From: a virus
Length of the DNA stretch: 37,259 nt
IMG/VR virus record: IMGVR_UViG_3300034630_000003
Location: 1 to 37,259 of that record
Reading direction: 5' to 3' (one strand)
Numbering within the stretch: the stretch's first letter is position 1; each line of letters starts with the position of its first letter. Position numbers and translations under genes: made by a program. Positions 1 to 6,113 of the stretch are shown piece by piece. The notes beneath the pieces were generated by a model. It made no database searches and was not told the origin of the DNA. It worked only from the letters and a program-made list of their open reading frames with translations.

Positions 1-684
1 CTAAAGCTTCCTCTGGACTGCGACGACGCGACCGATGATTTCGATCTCGCCGTCATAGGCGGTGAAAGGGGCGACTTCTTTCTTGTCTGACAATACCTCA
101 ATGCCGCCGCCGGGAACAGGGCGGAGGCGCTTGATCATGCCGCAATCGGCGTAGGTCAGCACCCAGATGCGGTCGGCGCTGGTGAGCTGGCGCTGATCGG
201 TGTCGATCAGGAGCAGATCGCTGTCGTGGAGGGTCGGTTCCATGCTGTCGCCGATGCCCTGGGCGAAGAACAGCTTGTCGGGCGCGGAGCGGGTGTAGCG
301 GCGCAGCCAGGCGCGGGGGAAGTGGTGGACTTCCTCGGTTACAGGGACATCAAGGTAGGTCGCGCCCATGCCGTAGCTGAGGTCGATCTCGCGGACCGGG
401 ACGTGATCCGGTTGCGACGAACCGAAGAGCGGCACCGGCTCTTGAGGGCGGTACGGGAGGCGTGTTTCGTTGGTTCCAGCCTTCTGCCAACCGGGGAACT
501 GGGGATAGGCCGCGCGCAGCTTTTCGACAGTGCTGAAGCTTAGCCGGGTTTCGGCGGTGCCATTGACGTGACGGTTGATCGTAGAGGCAGCAAGGCCCGC
601 TGCCCTCGCCACCTCAGCCGAGGTCCGGCCTGTAAAGCGCACGAGCTCGCGCACGAGCGCAGCATCCTGATCAAGCCCCTCCAT
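1..684 (-). CDS. C1/LexA-like phage repressor (HTH plus S24 peptidase)
   Basis: 227-residue repressor, the likely master regulator of lysogeny. An N-terminal helix-turn-helix lies at about residues 18-45 (TSAEVARAAGLAASTINRHV). The C-terminal S24/LexA-type peptidase domain has the nucleophile in GDSMEPTL (Ser147) and the general-base lysine in MIKRLRP (Lys185). Family knowledge: such repressors dimerise through the C-terminal domain and inactivate themselves by cleavage during the SOS response. The usual Ala-Gly cleavage pair is not obvious; SYGMGATY near residue 103 sits where it would be expected. The gene is transcribed leftward, divergent from the early operon, as c is in Mu, but Mu c lacks this peptidase architecture, so induction may be more lambda-like. 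The start at 684 leaves an 88-bp control region. Confidence 0.93.
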   Translation of the reverse strand: MEGLDQDAALVRELVRFTGRTSAEVARAAGLAASTINRHVNGTAETRLSFSTVEKLRAAYPQFPGWQKAGTNETRLPYRPQEPVPLFGSSQPDHVPVREIDLSYGMGATYLDVPVTEEVHHFPRAWLRRYTRSAPDKLFFAQGIGDSMEPTLHDSDLLLIDTDQRQLTSADRIWVLTYADCGMIKRLRPVPGGGIEVLSDKKEVAPFTAYDGEIEIIGRVVAVQRKL

Positions 685-772
685 GACGCCGCGCTACCAA
701 ATCCCCGATAGCAACAAAAATTGCATTCCTGCTATTGCGGGTTAGCGTGATTGCTAATAATGCTATCAACCT
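685..772. promoter_or_regulatory. Divergent repressor/early operator-promoter region
   Basis: AT-richer 88-bp gap between the leftward repressor and the rightward Cro/Ner-like gene. It holds repeated half sites: GATAGCAA (707-714), TGCTATTG (730-737), TTGCTAAT (751-758) and TGCTATC (761-767). Two dyads are visible: GCAA-6-TTGC (711-724) and TTAGC-6-GCTAA (742-757). GATAGCA at 707 is also the inverse of TGCTATC at 761. TTGCGG (735-740) and TAATGC (758-763), 17 bp apart, could form a rightward promoter, which would start transcription only a few bases before the ATG at 773. The operator role is inferred from position and symmetry. Confidence 0.65.
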
Positions 773-1021
773 ATGGACCAGCAATCGACCGTTCGAGACA
801 TCGAGAATCGCGCCCGGCGGGCGTATTCTTCGGTTCGCGCCGTCTGCCTGAGGGCGGGTGTGGCTCCTTCCACCGTGGCGCGGTGGAAGAGAACGCCGCG
901 CAATCCAGAGCCGACGAGCATCACGCTCAGCACCCTCGACAAGGTCGAGAATGCGCTGCGCGAGATTGAGGCCGAAGCTCGCAATGAGTTCAGCGCGCCT
1001 GCAAAGGCGGTGGCGGCGTGA
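773..1021 (+). CDS. Cro/Ner-like HTH regulator
   Basis: 82-residue protein, first gene of the rightward early operon. A helix-turn-helix is visible around residues 19-45 (VCLRAGVAPSTVARWKR), followed by a basic linker and a short helical tail. Divergence from the repressor and small size match Cro (lambdoid) or Ner (Mu), which shut down early and repressor transcription. No Shine-Dalgarno sequence is seen before the ATG, and the candidate -10 lies about 10 bp upstream, so the mRNA may be nearly leaderless. The stop overlaps a GTG start at 1018. The regulator role is well supported by context; Ner versus Cro affiliation is not resolved. Confidence 0.8.
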   Translation: MDQQSTVRDIENRARRAYSSVRAVCLRAGVAPSTVARWKRTPRNPEPTSITLSTLDKVENALREIEAEARNEFSAPAKAVAA

Positions 1022-1434
1022 GTGGGCTGGCGCTGGCCGATATCGGCTTTGCGGACCGGGCGGTGATCCGTCCGTTGATCCGGCGCATCGCGGTGAAGGG
1101 TGCGGTGGCGGAGGCGCGGGCCTCAATCGAGGCACTGCTGGACCTCCTGACAGAGGAGCGCGAGCCGCTGCGCCGCCACGGGGCGACCCCCGGCGAGGAG
1201 CTGATCGGCCTGCCCGGCGGCGATGAGCAGGGCGGTGTCAGTGGCGCTGCGATCGACCGCCGCAAAAGCGACGCAGTGCGCGAGGACGAGCTGCTGGAGG
1301 GCGTAGAGCTGATCGCGCAGCTGCTGGATCGGATCGAGATCGGCGTTCGGCATGGGCTGTTCTCCTGTGCGGGTGACGAGCAAGCTAACCGCGATGCCGA
1401 TCAGGCGCACCGTCTATGTGGGGGCGCGAAATGA
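1018..1434 (+). CDS. Hypothetical early protein (conflicts with an antisense ORF)
   Basis: 138-residue open frame starting at GTG that overlaps the previous stop (GTGA) and ending with an ATGA overlap onto the next gene. That is exactly the coupling used throughout this operon. The N-terminal part, residues 1-45, looks like an ordinary helical protein. The C-terminal part is less convincing and contains the strong reverse-strand ribosome site of the antisense candidate at 1123-1353. No family is recognised. Codon-position GC does not discriminate between the strands, because the codons are in register. It is listed because both junctions support it. Confidence 0.42.
   Translation: MSGLALADIGFADRAVIRPLIRRIAVKGAVAEARASIEALLDLLTEEREPLRRHGATPGEELIGLPGGDEQGGVSGAAIDRRKSDAVREDELLEGVELIAQLLDRIEIGVRHGLFSCAGDEQANRDADQAHRLCGGAK
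1123..1353 (-). CDS. Possible antisense small protein
   Basis: 76-residue leftward frame opposite the previous entry. It starts at an ATG at 1353 preceded, on its own strand, by an AGGAG eight bases upstream, a better ribosome site than the opposing frame has. The product is Leu/Gln/Ala-rich and helical (starts MPNADLDPIQQLRDQLYALQ) with two cysteines near the end. No family is recognised. If real it would be transcribed against the early operon. Only one of the two overlapping frames is likely to be the main product. Confidence 0.38.
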   Translation of the reverse strand: MPNADLDPIQQLRDQLYALQQLVLAHCVAFAAVDRSATDTALLIAAGQADQLLAGGRPVAAQRLALLCQEVQQCLD

Positions 1435-1619
1435 ACGCTCCTGCGACGGGCACCTGCGCTGACTGCAGGTTCTTCGATCCGTTTTTCGACCAAACACGCT
1501 TCAGCCTTCTGGCGGGCGTCTGCCGCCGCTTTCCGCCGAGTTCGAGCGGGCTAGCCATAACCGACGCCCACCAGTGGTGCGGCGAATTCGCCGTAAAGGA
1601 TGGCGCGAAATGAGCGCTC
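1423..1619 (+). repeat. Direct-repeat pair bounding a 60-aa gene
   Basis: GGCGCGAAATGAACGCTC at 1423-1440 recurs as GGCGCGAAATGAGCGCTC at 1602-1619, 17 of 18 identical and 179 bp apart. Each copy contains the end of one gene, the ATGA stop/start overlap and the first codons of the next. The interval equals exactly the small Cys-rich gene at 1431-1613. This suggests the gene arose or was inserted by recombination between junction sequences. Confidence 0.7.
1431..1613 (+). CDS. Small Cys-rich (probable zinc-binding) protein
   Basis: 60-residue protein with four cysteines: CADC at residues 9-12, a C in GVCRRFPP and a C in QWCGEF. The spacing suggests a small zinc-binding fold. Small proteins of this CxxC...CRRxPP...WCGEF type occur in many phages and proteobacteria without known function. 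The start chosen is the ATG at 1431, which overlaps the upstream stop as ATGA and has a G-rich stretch upstream; an in-frame ATG at 1416 is possible. The stop overlaps the ParB-like gene by ATGA. Confidence 0.7.
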   Translation: MNAPATGTCADCRFFDPFFDQTRFSLLAGVCRRFPPSSSGLAITDAHQWCGEFAVKDGAK

Positions 1620-2608
1620 GCGAACCGTTGCTCGCCAGCGCGCAGCTGCTTGAGCTTTCGCCGACCGATATCACGATCCCCGAGCGGATCGGGTTCCTGC
1701 ACGAGGACAAGGCAGCGGCGCTAGGGCGCCTGATGGCGGTCGACGGCCAGCGCGATCCCATCAAGGTGGCCCGCAATCTGCCGAGCAAGACGGTCGAGGC
1801 CTGCGTCGCAGAGGGCAAGACGCCGTGGCGGCTGGTCACCGGGATGCACCGGCTGATGGGGGCGACCTACGAAAGCATCACGGTATTCGCGATCGAGGTG
1901 AAGGGGAAGCCCGAAGACCTCGCCGATCTGGAGGCCTCGGAGAACCTGCACCGCCGCCCGCTGGGGCCAATCGAGCGGGCGAAGTTCACCGCTGCGCTGG
2001 TGACCGCCGCGCAGGAGCGGATTGCGCGGGCGCATGGCGATCTGGATCAGTATCAGCGGGGCGCGAAGGCACGCTGGGACCGCGTGAAACACTTCGAAGA
2101 GACCGCTGAGGCGGCTCTCAGAGACGAGACCGAGGATGCTTATGCCAAGATGGCACAAGCATACAGCTGGGAGGAATCAGTCGGCGAAGCGCTCGATATG
2201 TCGCGGCGCACGATTCATCGCGATCTGGCGCTTTATCGCCTCGTGATCGAGCCGTTTCCTGACCTGGCCGAAGCGCTCGCCAAGCATCCGGTGGTGGGGG
2301 AGAACGGCAGCCAGCTGAAGGAGCTGACCCGGCTCAAAGACGAGGGCGTCCGCCGCAAGGTGATAGACGCGCTGCTCGCCAATCCCGAAATCGGGGTCGA
2401 GGATGCGAAGATCGCGGCGGGGGTGGGTGCTACGACGCCATTGGCGACGCCGGTGGCGCACCAGAAGCACTTCGATGCCGTCCACAGCAACTGGAAGCGG
2501 CTCGATGCCACGCATCAGCGCCAATTCCTCCCCAAGCTGGTTGGAATGCTCACCCCCGACATGAAGCGCCGCGTGCGCGACATGATCAACGAGGAGCTGG
2601 GGCAATGA
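1610..2608 (+). CDS. ParB/KorB-like DNA-binding protein
   Basis: 332-residue protein with a ParB N-terminal domain. It shows the Q/R-rich segment (DGQRDPIKVARN, about 45-56), WRLVTGMHRLMGA (73-85, equivalent to the GERR box region) and ENLHRRPLGPIERA (111-124, the ENLQR-like box). A helix-turn-helix follows at about 190-210 (VGEALDMSRRTIHRDLALYR). Bona fide ParB proteins bind parS sites and hydrolyse CTP; no ParA partner is seen here, so plasmid-type partition is unlikely. ParB-like proteins sit in the early region of several alphaproteobacterial Mu-like phages, probably with a role in transcription or DNA handling. It is coupled to its neighbours by ATGA overlaps on both sides. Confidence 0.85.
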   Translation: MSAREPLLASAQLLELSPTDITIPERIGFLHEDKAAALGRLMAVDGQRDPIKVARNLPSKTVEACVAEGKTPWRLVTGMHRLMGATYESITVFAIEVKGKPEDLADLEASENLHRRPLGPIERAKFTAALVTAAQERIARAHGDLDQYQRGAKARWDRVKHFEETAEAALRDETEDAYAKMAQAYSWEESVGEALDMSRRTIHRDLALYRLVIEPFPDLAEALAKHPVVGENGSQLKELTRLKDEGVRRKVIDALLANPEIGVEDAKIAAGVGATTPLATPVAHQKHFDAVHSNWKRLDATHQRQFLPKLVGMLTPDMKRRVRDMINEELGQ

Positions 2609-3300
2609 GGGGCGAGATTTCCTCCGGGCGGCACTCCAAGCGGCACCCGCTCGACTGGTACGTCGATGAAATCTGGTGTGCGCGTCAGCTGGCGCTGGTG
2701 CTGGATGAATTCGCGCTGGAGAAAGCCGAGGGTCTTGCGATCTGGGATCCGTGCTGCGGCCTCGGGAACACGATGCAGGCGGCGTGGGAGCTGGGCCTCC
2801 AGACGTTTGGCAGCGATCTCGTCGACAACTTCGCCTGGTCAAGTTTCCCCGATGATTTCGAGGGGTTGGCGCAGCCAAAGTTGAGCTCGGGCGACTTCCT
2901 CGAACAGACCGTCGCGCCTGCCCCGTGCAGCATCGTCTGCAACCCGCCCTACAGCTACGTCAAGGGCATCGCCGAGGCGTTTGCGCGGCACGCTCTCACG
3001 CTCAGCTCGCGCCGGGTCTGCATCCTGATGCCGAGCAAGTGGCTCGCCAGCCAAGCGCGCTACCAGCTGTTCACCGATCATCCGCCGCAGGCGGTGCTGC
3101 ACCTGTGCCAGCGCCCCTCGATGCCGCCGGGCGACAGGATCGCGGCGATGGGCAAGCGGGCCTTCAGCGGCGGGATGACCGATTACTGCTGGATCGTGTG
3201 GGACGTGAAGCGGCCCACGCCGCGCGGCCAAACGCGCACGATCTGGCTGCCCCCGCTCCACCGCAATTCGGAAATTCGCTCGCTTGAGGAGGTGCTGTGA
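2605..3300 (+). CDS. DNA N6-adenine methyltransferase
   Basis: 231-residue SAM-dependent DNA methyltransferase. Motif I, which binds SAM, is DPCCGLG (48-54), and motif IV, the catalytic loop, is NPPY (113-116), typical of N6-adenine enzymes. FARHAL and ILMPSKWL further on fit the strand/helix order after motif IV. There is no cognate endonuclease, so it is an orphan phage methylase, probably shielding phage DNA from restriction or modifying regulatory sites. The start overlaps the ParB-like gene by ATGA. The target sequence cannot be read from the protein. Confidence 0.85.
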   Translation: MRGEISSGRHSKRHPLDWYVDEIWCARQLALVLDEFALEKAEGLAIWDPCCGLGNTMQAAWELGLQTFGSDLVDNFAWSSFPDDFEGLAQPKLSSGDFLEQTVAPAPCSIVCNPPYSYVKGIAEAFARHALTLSSRRVCILMPSKWLASQARYQLFTDHPPQAVLHLCQRPSMPPGDRIAAMGKRAFSGGMTDYCWIVWDVKRPTPRGQTRTIWLPPLHRNSEIRSLEEVL

Positions 3301-3392
3301 TGAAGGGATACGTGAGGCTGGCGCTCGCGCTGGTGCTGGGACTGGCCGTGTGGCTGGTGGTCGGCGCGATCGCCGCGCAGGTGACGATCTGA
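3300..3392 (+). CDS. 30-aa single-pass membrane microprotein
   Basis: Tiny frame, ATG at 3300 overlapping the methylase stop (TGATG), encoding 30 residues. The sequence is a short basic start (MKGYVR) followed by one hydrophobic helix (LALALVLGLAVWLVVGAIAA). Its stop overlaps the next start in the same TGATG manner. No homologue is recognised; a role at the inner membrane is inferred only from hydrophobicity. Exact coupling on both sides is the main support. Confidence 0.55.
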   Translation: MKGYVRLALALVLGLAVWLVVGAIAAQVTI

Positions 3393-3496
3393 TGTGGGCG
3401 CGGCTGATCGATGCGGCGCTCGTCGGGCTGGTGCTGGCGATCTGCGCGCCGGGCGTGATCTGGTGGGCGCTGACGCTGTGGGAGCTCGCGCAGTGA
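3392..3496 (+). CDS. 34-aa single-pass membrane microprotein
   Basis: ATG at 3392 overlaps the previous stop by one base, and the stop overlaps the next GTG by GTGA. The product is 34 residues, almost all one transmembrane helix (IDAALVGLVLAICAPGVIWW) with a Trp-rich end. It follows another one-helix microprotein, so the two may act together. No family is recognised. Confidence 0.55.
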   Translation: MWARLIDAALVGLVLAICAPGVIWWALTLWELAQ

Positions 3497-3687
3497 GCGG
3501 CCTGCCCAGCGAAGCCGCGATCGCGCGCGAAATGGCCGAAACCGGGTTCGACCGGCTGACGGCAATCCGACGGCTCAAGCAAGTGGCCGCGATCCTGCGA
3601 GAGCGCGACCGCGCGCTGATCGAGGGGCCGGGCGTCGCCGCCCCGACGGGAATTCTGCGCAGCAGCGCCAAGGTGGTGGGGCGATGA
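3493..3687 (+). CDS. Hypothetical early protein
   Basis: 64-residue helical protein starting at GTG 3493 (GTGA overlap) and ending with an ATGA overlap onto the wHTH gene. It reads SGLPSEAAIAREMAETGFDR near the start, then a basic helix rich in Arg and Leu. The pattern of an acidic helix followed by TGFDRLTAIRRLK resembles small helical DNA-associated phage proteins, but no family is recognised. Confidence 0.65.
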   Translation: MSGLPSEAAIAREMAETGFDRLTAIRRLKQVAAILRERDRALIEGPGVAAPTGILRSSAKVVGR

Positions 3688-3968
3688 TCGGGCTGACCCA
3701 GCGGCAGGCGGACGCGCTGCGTTTTATCGTCGGCTTTCAGGCGGCGAAGGGCTTCAGCCCCTGCGTGGCCGAGATCGCGGTCGGCATCGGCAACTCGCCG
3801 CTCAGCAAGCAAAGCACGCGGGAGATGCTTGTCGGGCTGGAAGAGCGCGGCGCGATCCGCCGCCTGCCCAACCGCGCGCGGGCGATCGAGGTGATCGCGC
3901 CCCTCCCGATTCCGCGCGCGCCGGATGGCGAGCCGCTGTATTTCGTGCGCGTGGGAGGGGCCGGATGA
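3684..3968 (+). CDS. LexA-type winged-helix DNA-binding protein
   Basis: 94-residue protein resembling the LexA N-terminal domain alone: LTQRQADALRFIVGFQAAKG (4-23), then FSPCVAEIAVGIG and a recognition-helix-like STREMLVGLEERGAI. LexA's peptidase domain is absent, so it cannot self-cleave. It may act as an accessory transcription factor or interfere with host LexA-type control; that is inference. It is coupled on both sides by ATGA overlaps. Confidence 0.7.
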   Translation: MIGLTQRQADALRFIVGFQAAKGFSPCVAEIAVGIGNSPLSKQSTREMLVGLEERGAIRRLPNRARAIEVIAPLPIPRAPDGEPLYFVRVGGAG

Positions 3969-4276
3969 CGACGTTCTCTCCCGGTGATCGCGTGCTTTAC
4001 CGCGATGGCGACCGGTTCCTCGTCGCCAAGATTTACCTCGTGCGCGATCGGCATCTGACCGGATTTCCGTTCGATCCCACGCGCCGGAGCTGGTCGCGCG
4101 TCAACCGCCGCATCGCCCGCGATTTCGTGATCGAGCGGCTGCCCGCCTCCACCAACACGCAGGCGCTGGCGCGGCGGATCGAAGTGCTGCGCAACCAACA
4201 CGAAGCGCAGCGGCAACAGGCGCGGCGCGCGTTCGAAGAGCAGGTTCGCGCGCTCGCCCGGCAGGAGGACGCGTGA
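3965..4276 (+). CDS. Hypothetical early protein with C-terminal helix
   Basis: 103 residues. The N-terminal half is beta-rich and starts MTTFSPGDRVLYRDGDRFLV, like a small SH3/KOW-type barrel. The C-terminal 45 residues form a charged helix rich in Arg, Gln and Glu (RRIEVLRNQHEAQRQQARRA), a likely coiled coil. It is coupled by ATGA to the gene before it and by TGATG to the gene after it. Not assigned to a family. Confidence 0.65.
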   Translation: MTTFSPGDRVLYRDGDRFLVAKIYLVRDRHLTGFPFDPTRRSWSRVNRRIARDFVIERLPASTNTQALARRIEVLRNQHEAQRQQARRAFEEQVRALARQEDA

Positions 4277-4497
4277 TGGGACTGACACCGGGAGAGAGCG
4301 CGGTGGTCGAGCTGTTCGAGGCAGGCCGGACCTTCGCCGAGATCGCCGCAGAGCTTGGCATTTCGGTGCGCAGGGCCGCGCGACTGGGCCGCATGTACGA
4401 TTGCGATCCGGTTCACGACCGGAGCCGCGACGCTGCGCTGCGGCTCGGTTCGCGCGAGCTGCTCAAGCGCCTGCAGGCCGCAGGAGGACACCGCTGA
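4276..4497 (+). CDS. Small HTH protein
   Basis: 73-residue protein with a clear helix-turn-helix: FAEIAAELGISVRRAARLGR (about residues 20-39), like sigma-70 region 4 or GcrA-type N-terminal helices. The ATG at 4276 overlaps the preceding stop (TGATG); an in-frame GTG at 4273 is equally possible. It is probably a DNA-binding accessory regulator. The target is unknown. Confidence 0.65.
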   Translation: MGLTPGESAVVELFEAGRTFAEIAAELGISVRRAARLGRMYDCDPVHDRSRDAALRLGSRELLKRLQAAGGHR

Positions 4498-4745
4498 TGC
4501 CCCGCTTCGCCAGCAAGGCCGAATACTACCGGCACCACCGCAAGGTGATGGAGCTCGCGATCGAGCTGGGCGTCACGCCGATCGAGGCCGAAGCGCGGAT
4601 GAAGGCGGTCGCCGCGCGCGAGGAACACCGGGCCAAGATGGCCCGGCGCGGGCGAGAATCGGCGCTGCCGCCGCTGAGCCTGCGGGGCGAGGGACAACAG
4701 AGCGGCTTCGAACAGTTCGATGCACGCTGGATGATGAGGGATTAG
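4497..4745 (+). CDS. Hypothetical basic helical protein
   Basis: 82 residues, ATG at 4497 overlapping the previous stop (TGATG). The N-terminus MPRFASKAEYYRHHRKVMEL is basic, followed by a helix ELGVTPIEAEARMKAVAARE, then a flexible C-terminus. It ends with TAG and leaves a 3-bp gap, one of the few non-overlapping junctions in the early operon. No family is recognised. Confidence 0.6.
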   Translation: MPRFASKAEYYRHHRKVMELAIELGVTPIEAEARMKAVAAREEHRAKMARRGRESALPPLSLRGEGQQSGFEQFDARWMMRD

Positions 4746-4748
4746 GGG

Positions 4749-4910
4749 ATGCGTCAGGTCCACTGGCTCGCCGAATGCCTTACCTGCGGCAAGCGCTGGG
4801 GTGACCGCAATGCTGTTGCGTGCGGCGCGCGCCACAGCCGCGCCACGGGGCACGAAGTCGTCGCGGAGATTTACCTGTCCGGACGCTGGGTCGGAGGGAA
4901 GCCGCAATGA
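4749..4910 (+). CDS. Small zinc-finger-like protein
   Basis: 53 residues starting at ATG 4749. ECLTCGKRW gives a CxxC knuckle; a further Cys (VACGARH) and His residues follow (HSRATGHEV). The CxxCGxxW...ATGHEV layout is common in small phage and actinobacterial zinc proteins of unknown function. The ribosome site (TTAGGGG) lies immediately upstream. It is coupled to the next gene by ATGA. Confidence 0.62.
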   Translation: MRQVHWLAECLTCGKRWGDRNAVACGARHSRATGHEVVAEIYLSGRWVGGKPQ

Positions 4911-5164
4911 ACCTCGGCCCGCTTACCAAGGTCGAATTCGAGGCATCGCCCGGCGCGATCGGCGAACTGTGCGAGTTCTTCCGGGTTCAGCCCGAAGGCA
5001 CGCCGCGCCTTGCCGGTTACTACGACGCGCAGGGCAAGCTGCGCCGGGTGGTCGCACAGTATCCCGATGGTTGGCGGCTTCAGGTGAATTGCAGCGCCAG
5101 CGGCTACATCACCAGCTCGCACGCGAAGCTGCGTTTCTCGGCGAAAATCAGGGGCGCAGCATGA
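4907..5164 (+). CDS. Hypothetical early protein
   Basis: 85 residues starting with ATG 4907 (ATGA overlap) and ending in an ATGA overlap. It is mixed alpha/beta with two cysteines (LCEFF and VNCSAS). No motif of known function is visible. Coupling on both sides and typical codon use support a real gene. Confidence 0.6.
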   Translation: MNLGPLTKVEFEASPGAIGELCEFFRVQPEGTPRLAGYYDAQGKLRRVVAQYPDGWRLQVNCSASGYITSSHAKLRFSAKIRGAA

Positions 5165-5433
5165 GTGTCTGGAGAGCTGCCGCCCGCGCCCGGATTGCCG
5201 AGCTGGTCAGAGACCTGCCCGCCGACGCGACGCTCCAGCAGCGGCGCAAGGCGCTGTGGGGCAAGGGCTGGCAGGCGCACCAGGGAACGGTCTGGGGCCG
5301 CAAGATGTGGGGGCAGGAGGTCCGCGCCTACCTCGCTCGTCACGGCGCTGAGTTTGACCCCAGCAAGGCCGCGCGCGAGTTCCAGTTCCCCGAGCACGTC
5401 CACTTTCCGTTCCGCGAGGGCAGCAATGCCTGA
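5161..5433 (+). CDS. Hypothetical early protein
   Basis: 90-residue protein, start ATG 5161 in an ATGA overlap. It is rich in Arg and Trp; the segment LPADATLQQRRKALWGKGWQ (about 19-38) and following tryptophans suggest a small nucleic-acid-binding helical protein, but no family is recognised. It overlaps the next gene by 8 bases. Confidence 0.6.
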   Translation: MSVWRAAARARIAELVRDLPADATLQQRRKALWGKGWQAHQGTVWGRKMWGQEVRAYLARHGAEFDPSKAAREFQFPEHVHFPFREGSNA

Positions 5434-5665
5434 TCTCCGCATCACCGCACACGCGGTCGACAGGTACCGGGAGCGGGTCGCCGATTTGCCCGATGCCGAC
5501 ATTCGCCGCGCGATCGATTGCCCGGCGGTGCGCGCCGGGGTTGAGTTCGGCGCGTGCTACGTCAGGCTCGGTGGCGGGCAAAGAATTGTGCTCGAAGGCA
5601 ACGTCGTCGTGACGGTTCTGCCGCGATTCAAGCCGCTACACCAGAAATGCGACGCCGATGGGTAA
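5426..5665 (+). CDS. Hypothetical early protein
   Basis: 79 residues, ATG at 5426, overlapping both neighbours by 8 bases. It begins MPDLRITAHAVDRYRERVAD, a His/Arg-rich helix found at the start of many small phage and toxin-like proteins (HAxxRYxER type), followed by a beta-rich half. The HAVDRYRERV motif hints at an RNase-like fold but there is too little to assign one. Confidence 0.62.
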   Translation: MPDLRITAHAVDRYRERVADLPDADIRRAIDCPAVRAGVEFGACYVRLGGGQRIVLEGNVVVTVLPRFKPLHQKCDADG

Positions 5666-6113
5666 AGCGCGCTCCCACCCCGACCAGCTCGGCTTCGATT
5701 TCGCGGCGCTGATCGTGCCTGCGGGCGAGGCCGCGCTCGCGGGCTTTGAACGCCGCACCAACGTGCTCGTCGGCGAAATGCTCAATTCGGACGGGCGCGA
5801 CCGCTACCTGCTCGCCGCCGAGGTCAGCCGCCTGCTGGACGAGGATATCAGCAAGGCGATGCTCGATGCCTACTCCAGCCCCGCGCGCGAGGATCACCGC
5901 GTCCCGTTTTCGCGGCTGATGGCGATCGTCATCGTCACCGGGCGCTTCGATCTGTTCGATCGGCACCTGCGCAGCTGCGGCTGCGCGGTGGTGACCGGGG
6001 CCGAGATCGACCTCGTCGAGCTGGGCAATGCCGAGCAGGAGAAGCGGCAGCTCGAAGAAAAAATCAGGATGCTGCGCCGCACCGCGCCGACAATCCGCAG
6101 AGGGGGCGAATGA
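5658..6113 (+). CDS. Hypothetical protein preceding the transposase
   Basis: 151-residue protein directly upstream of the transposase and coupled to it by ATGA. It is mostly helical, with acidic and leucine-rich stretches and a C-terminal charged helix (NAEQEKRQLEEKIRMLRR) that looks like a coiled coil. It holds two cysteines in SCGCAV. The position suggests a role in replication or transposition control; no family is recognised. Confidence 0.65.
   Translation: MGKARSHPDQLGFDFAALIVPAGEAALAGFERRTNVLVGEMLNSDGRDRYLLAAEVSRLLDEDISKAMLDAYSSPAREDHRVPFSRLMAIVIVTGRFDLFDRHLRSCGCAVVTGAEIDLVELGNAEQEKRQLEEKIRMLRRTAPTIRRGGE

Noticed and set aside
226-543. Rightward frame inside the repressor gene
   Set aside because: Antisense to a well-supported S24 repressor; no ribosome site or family.
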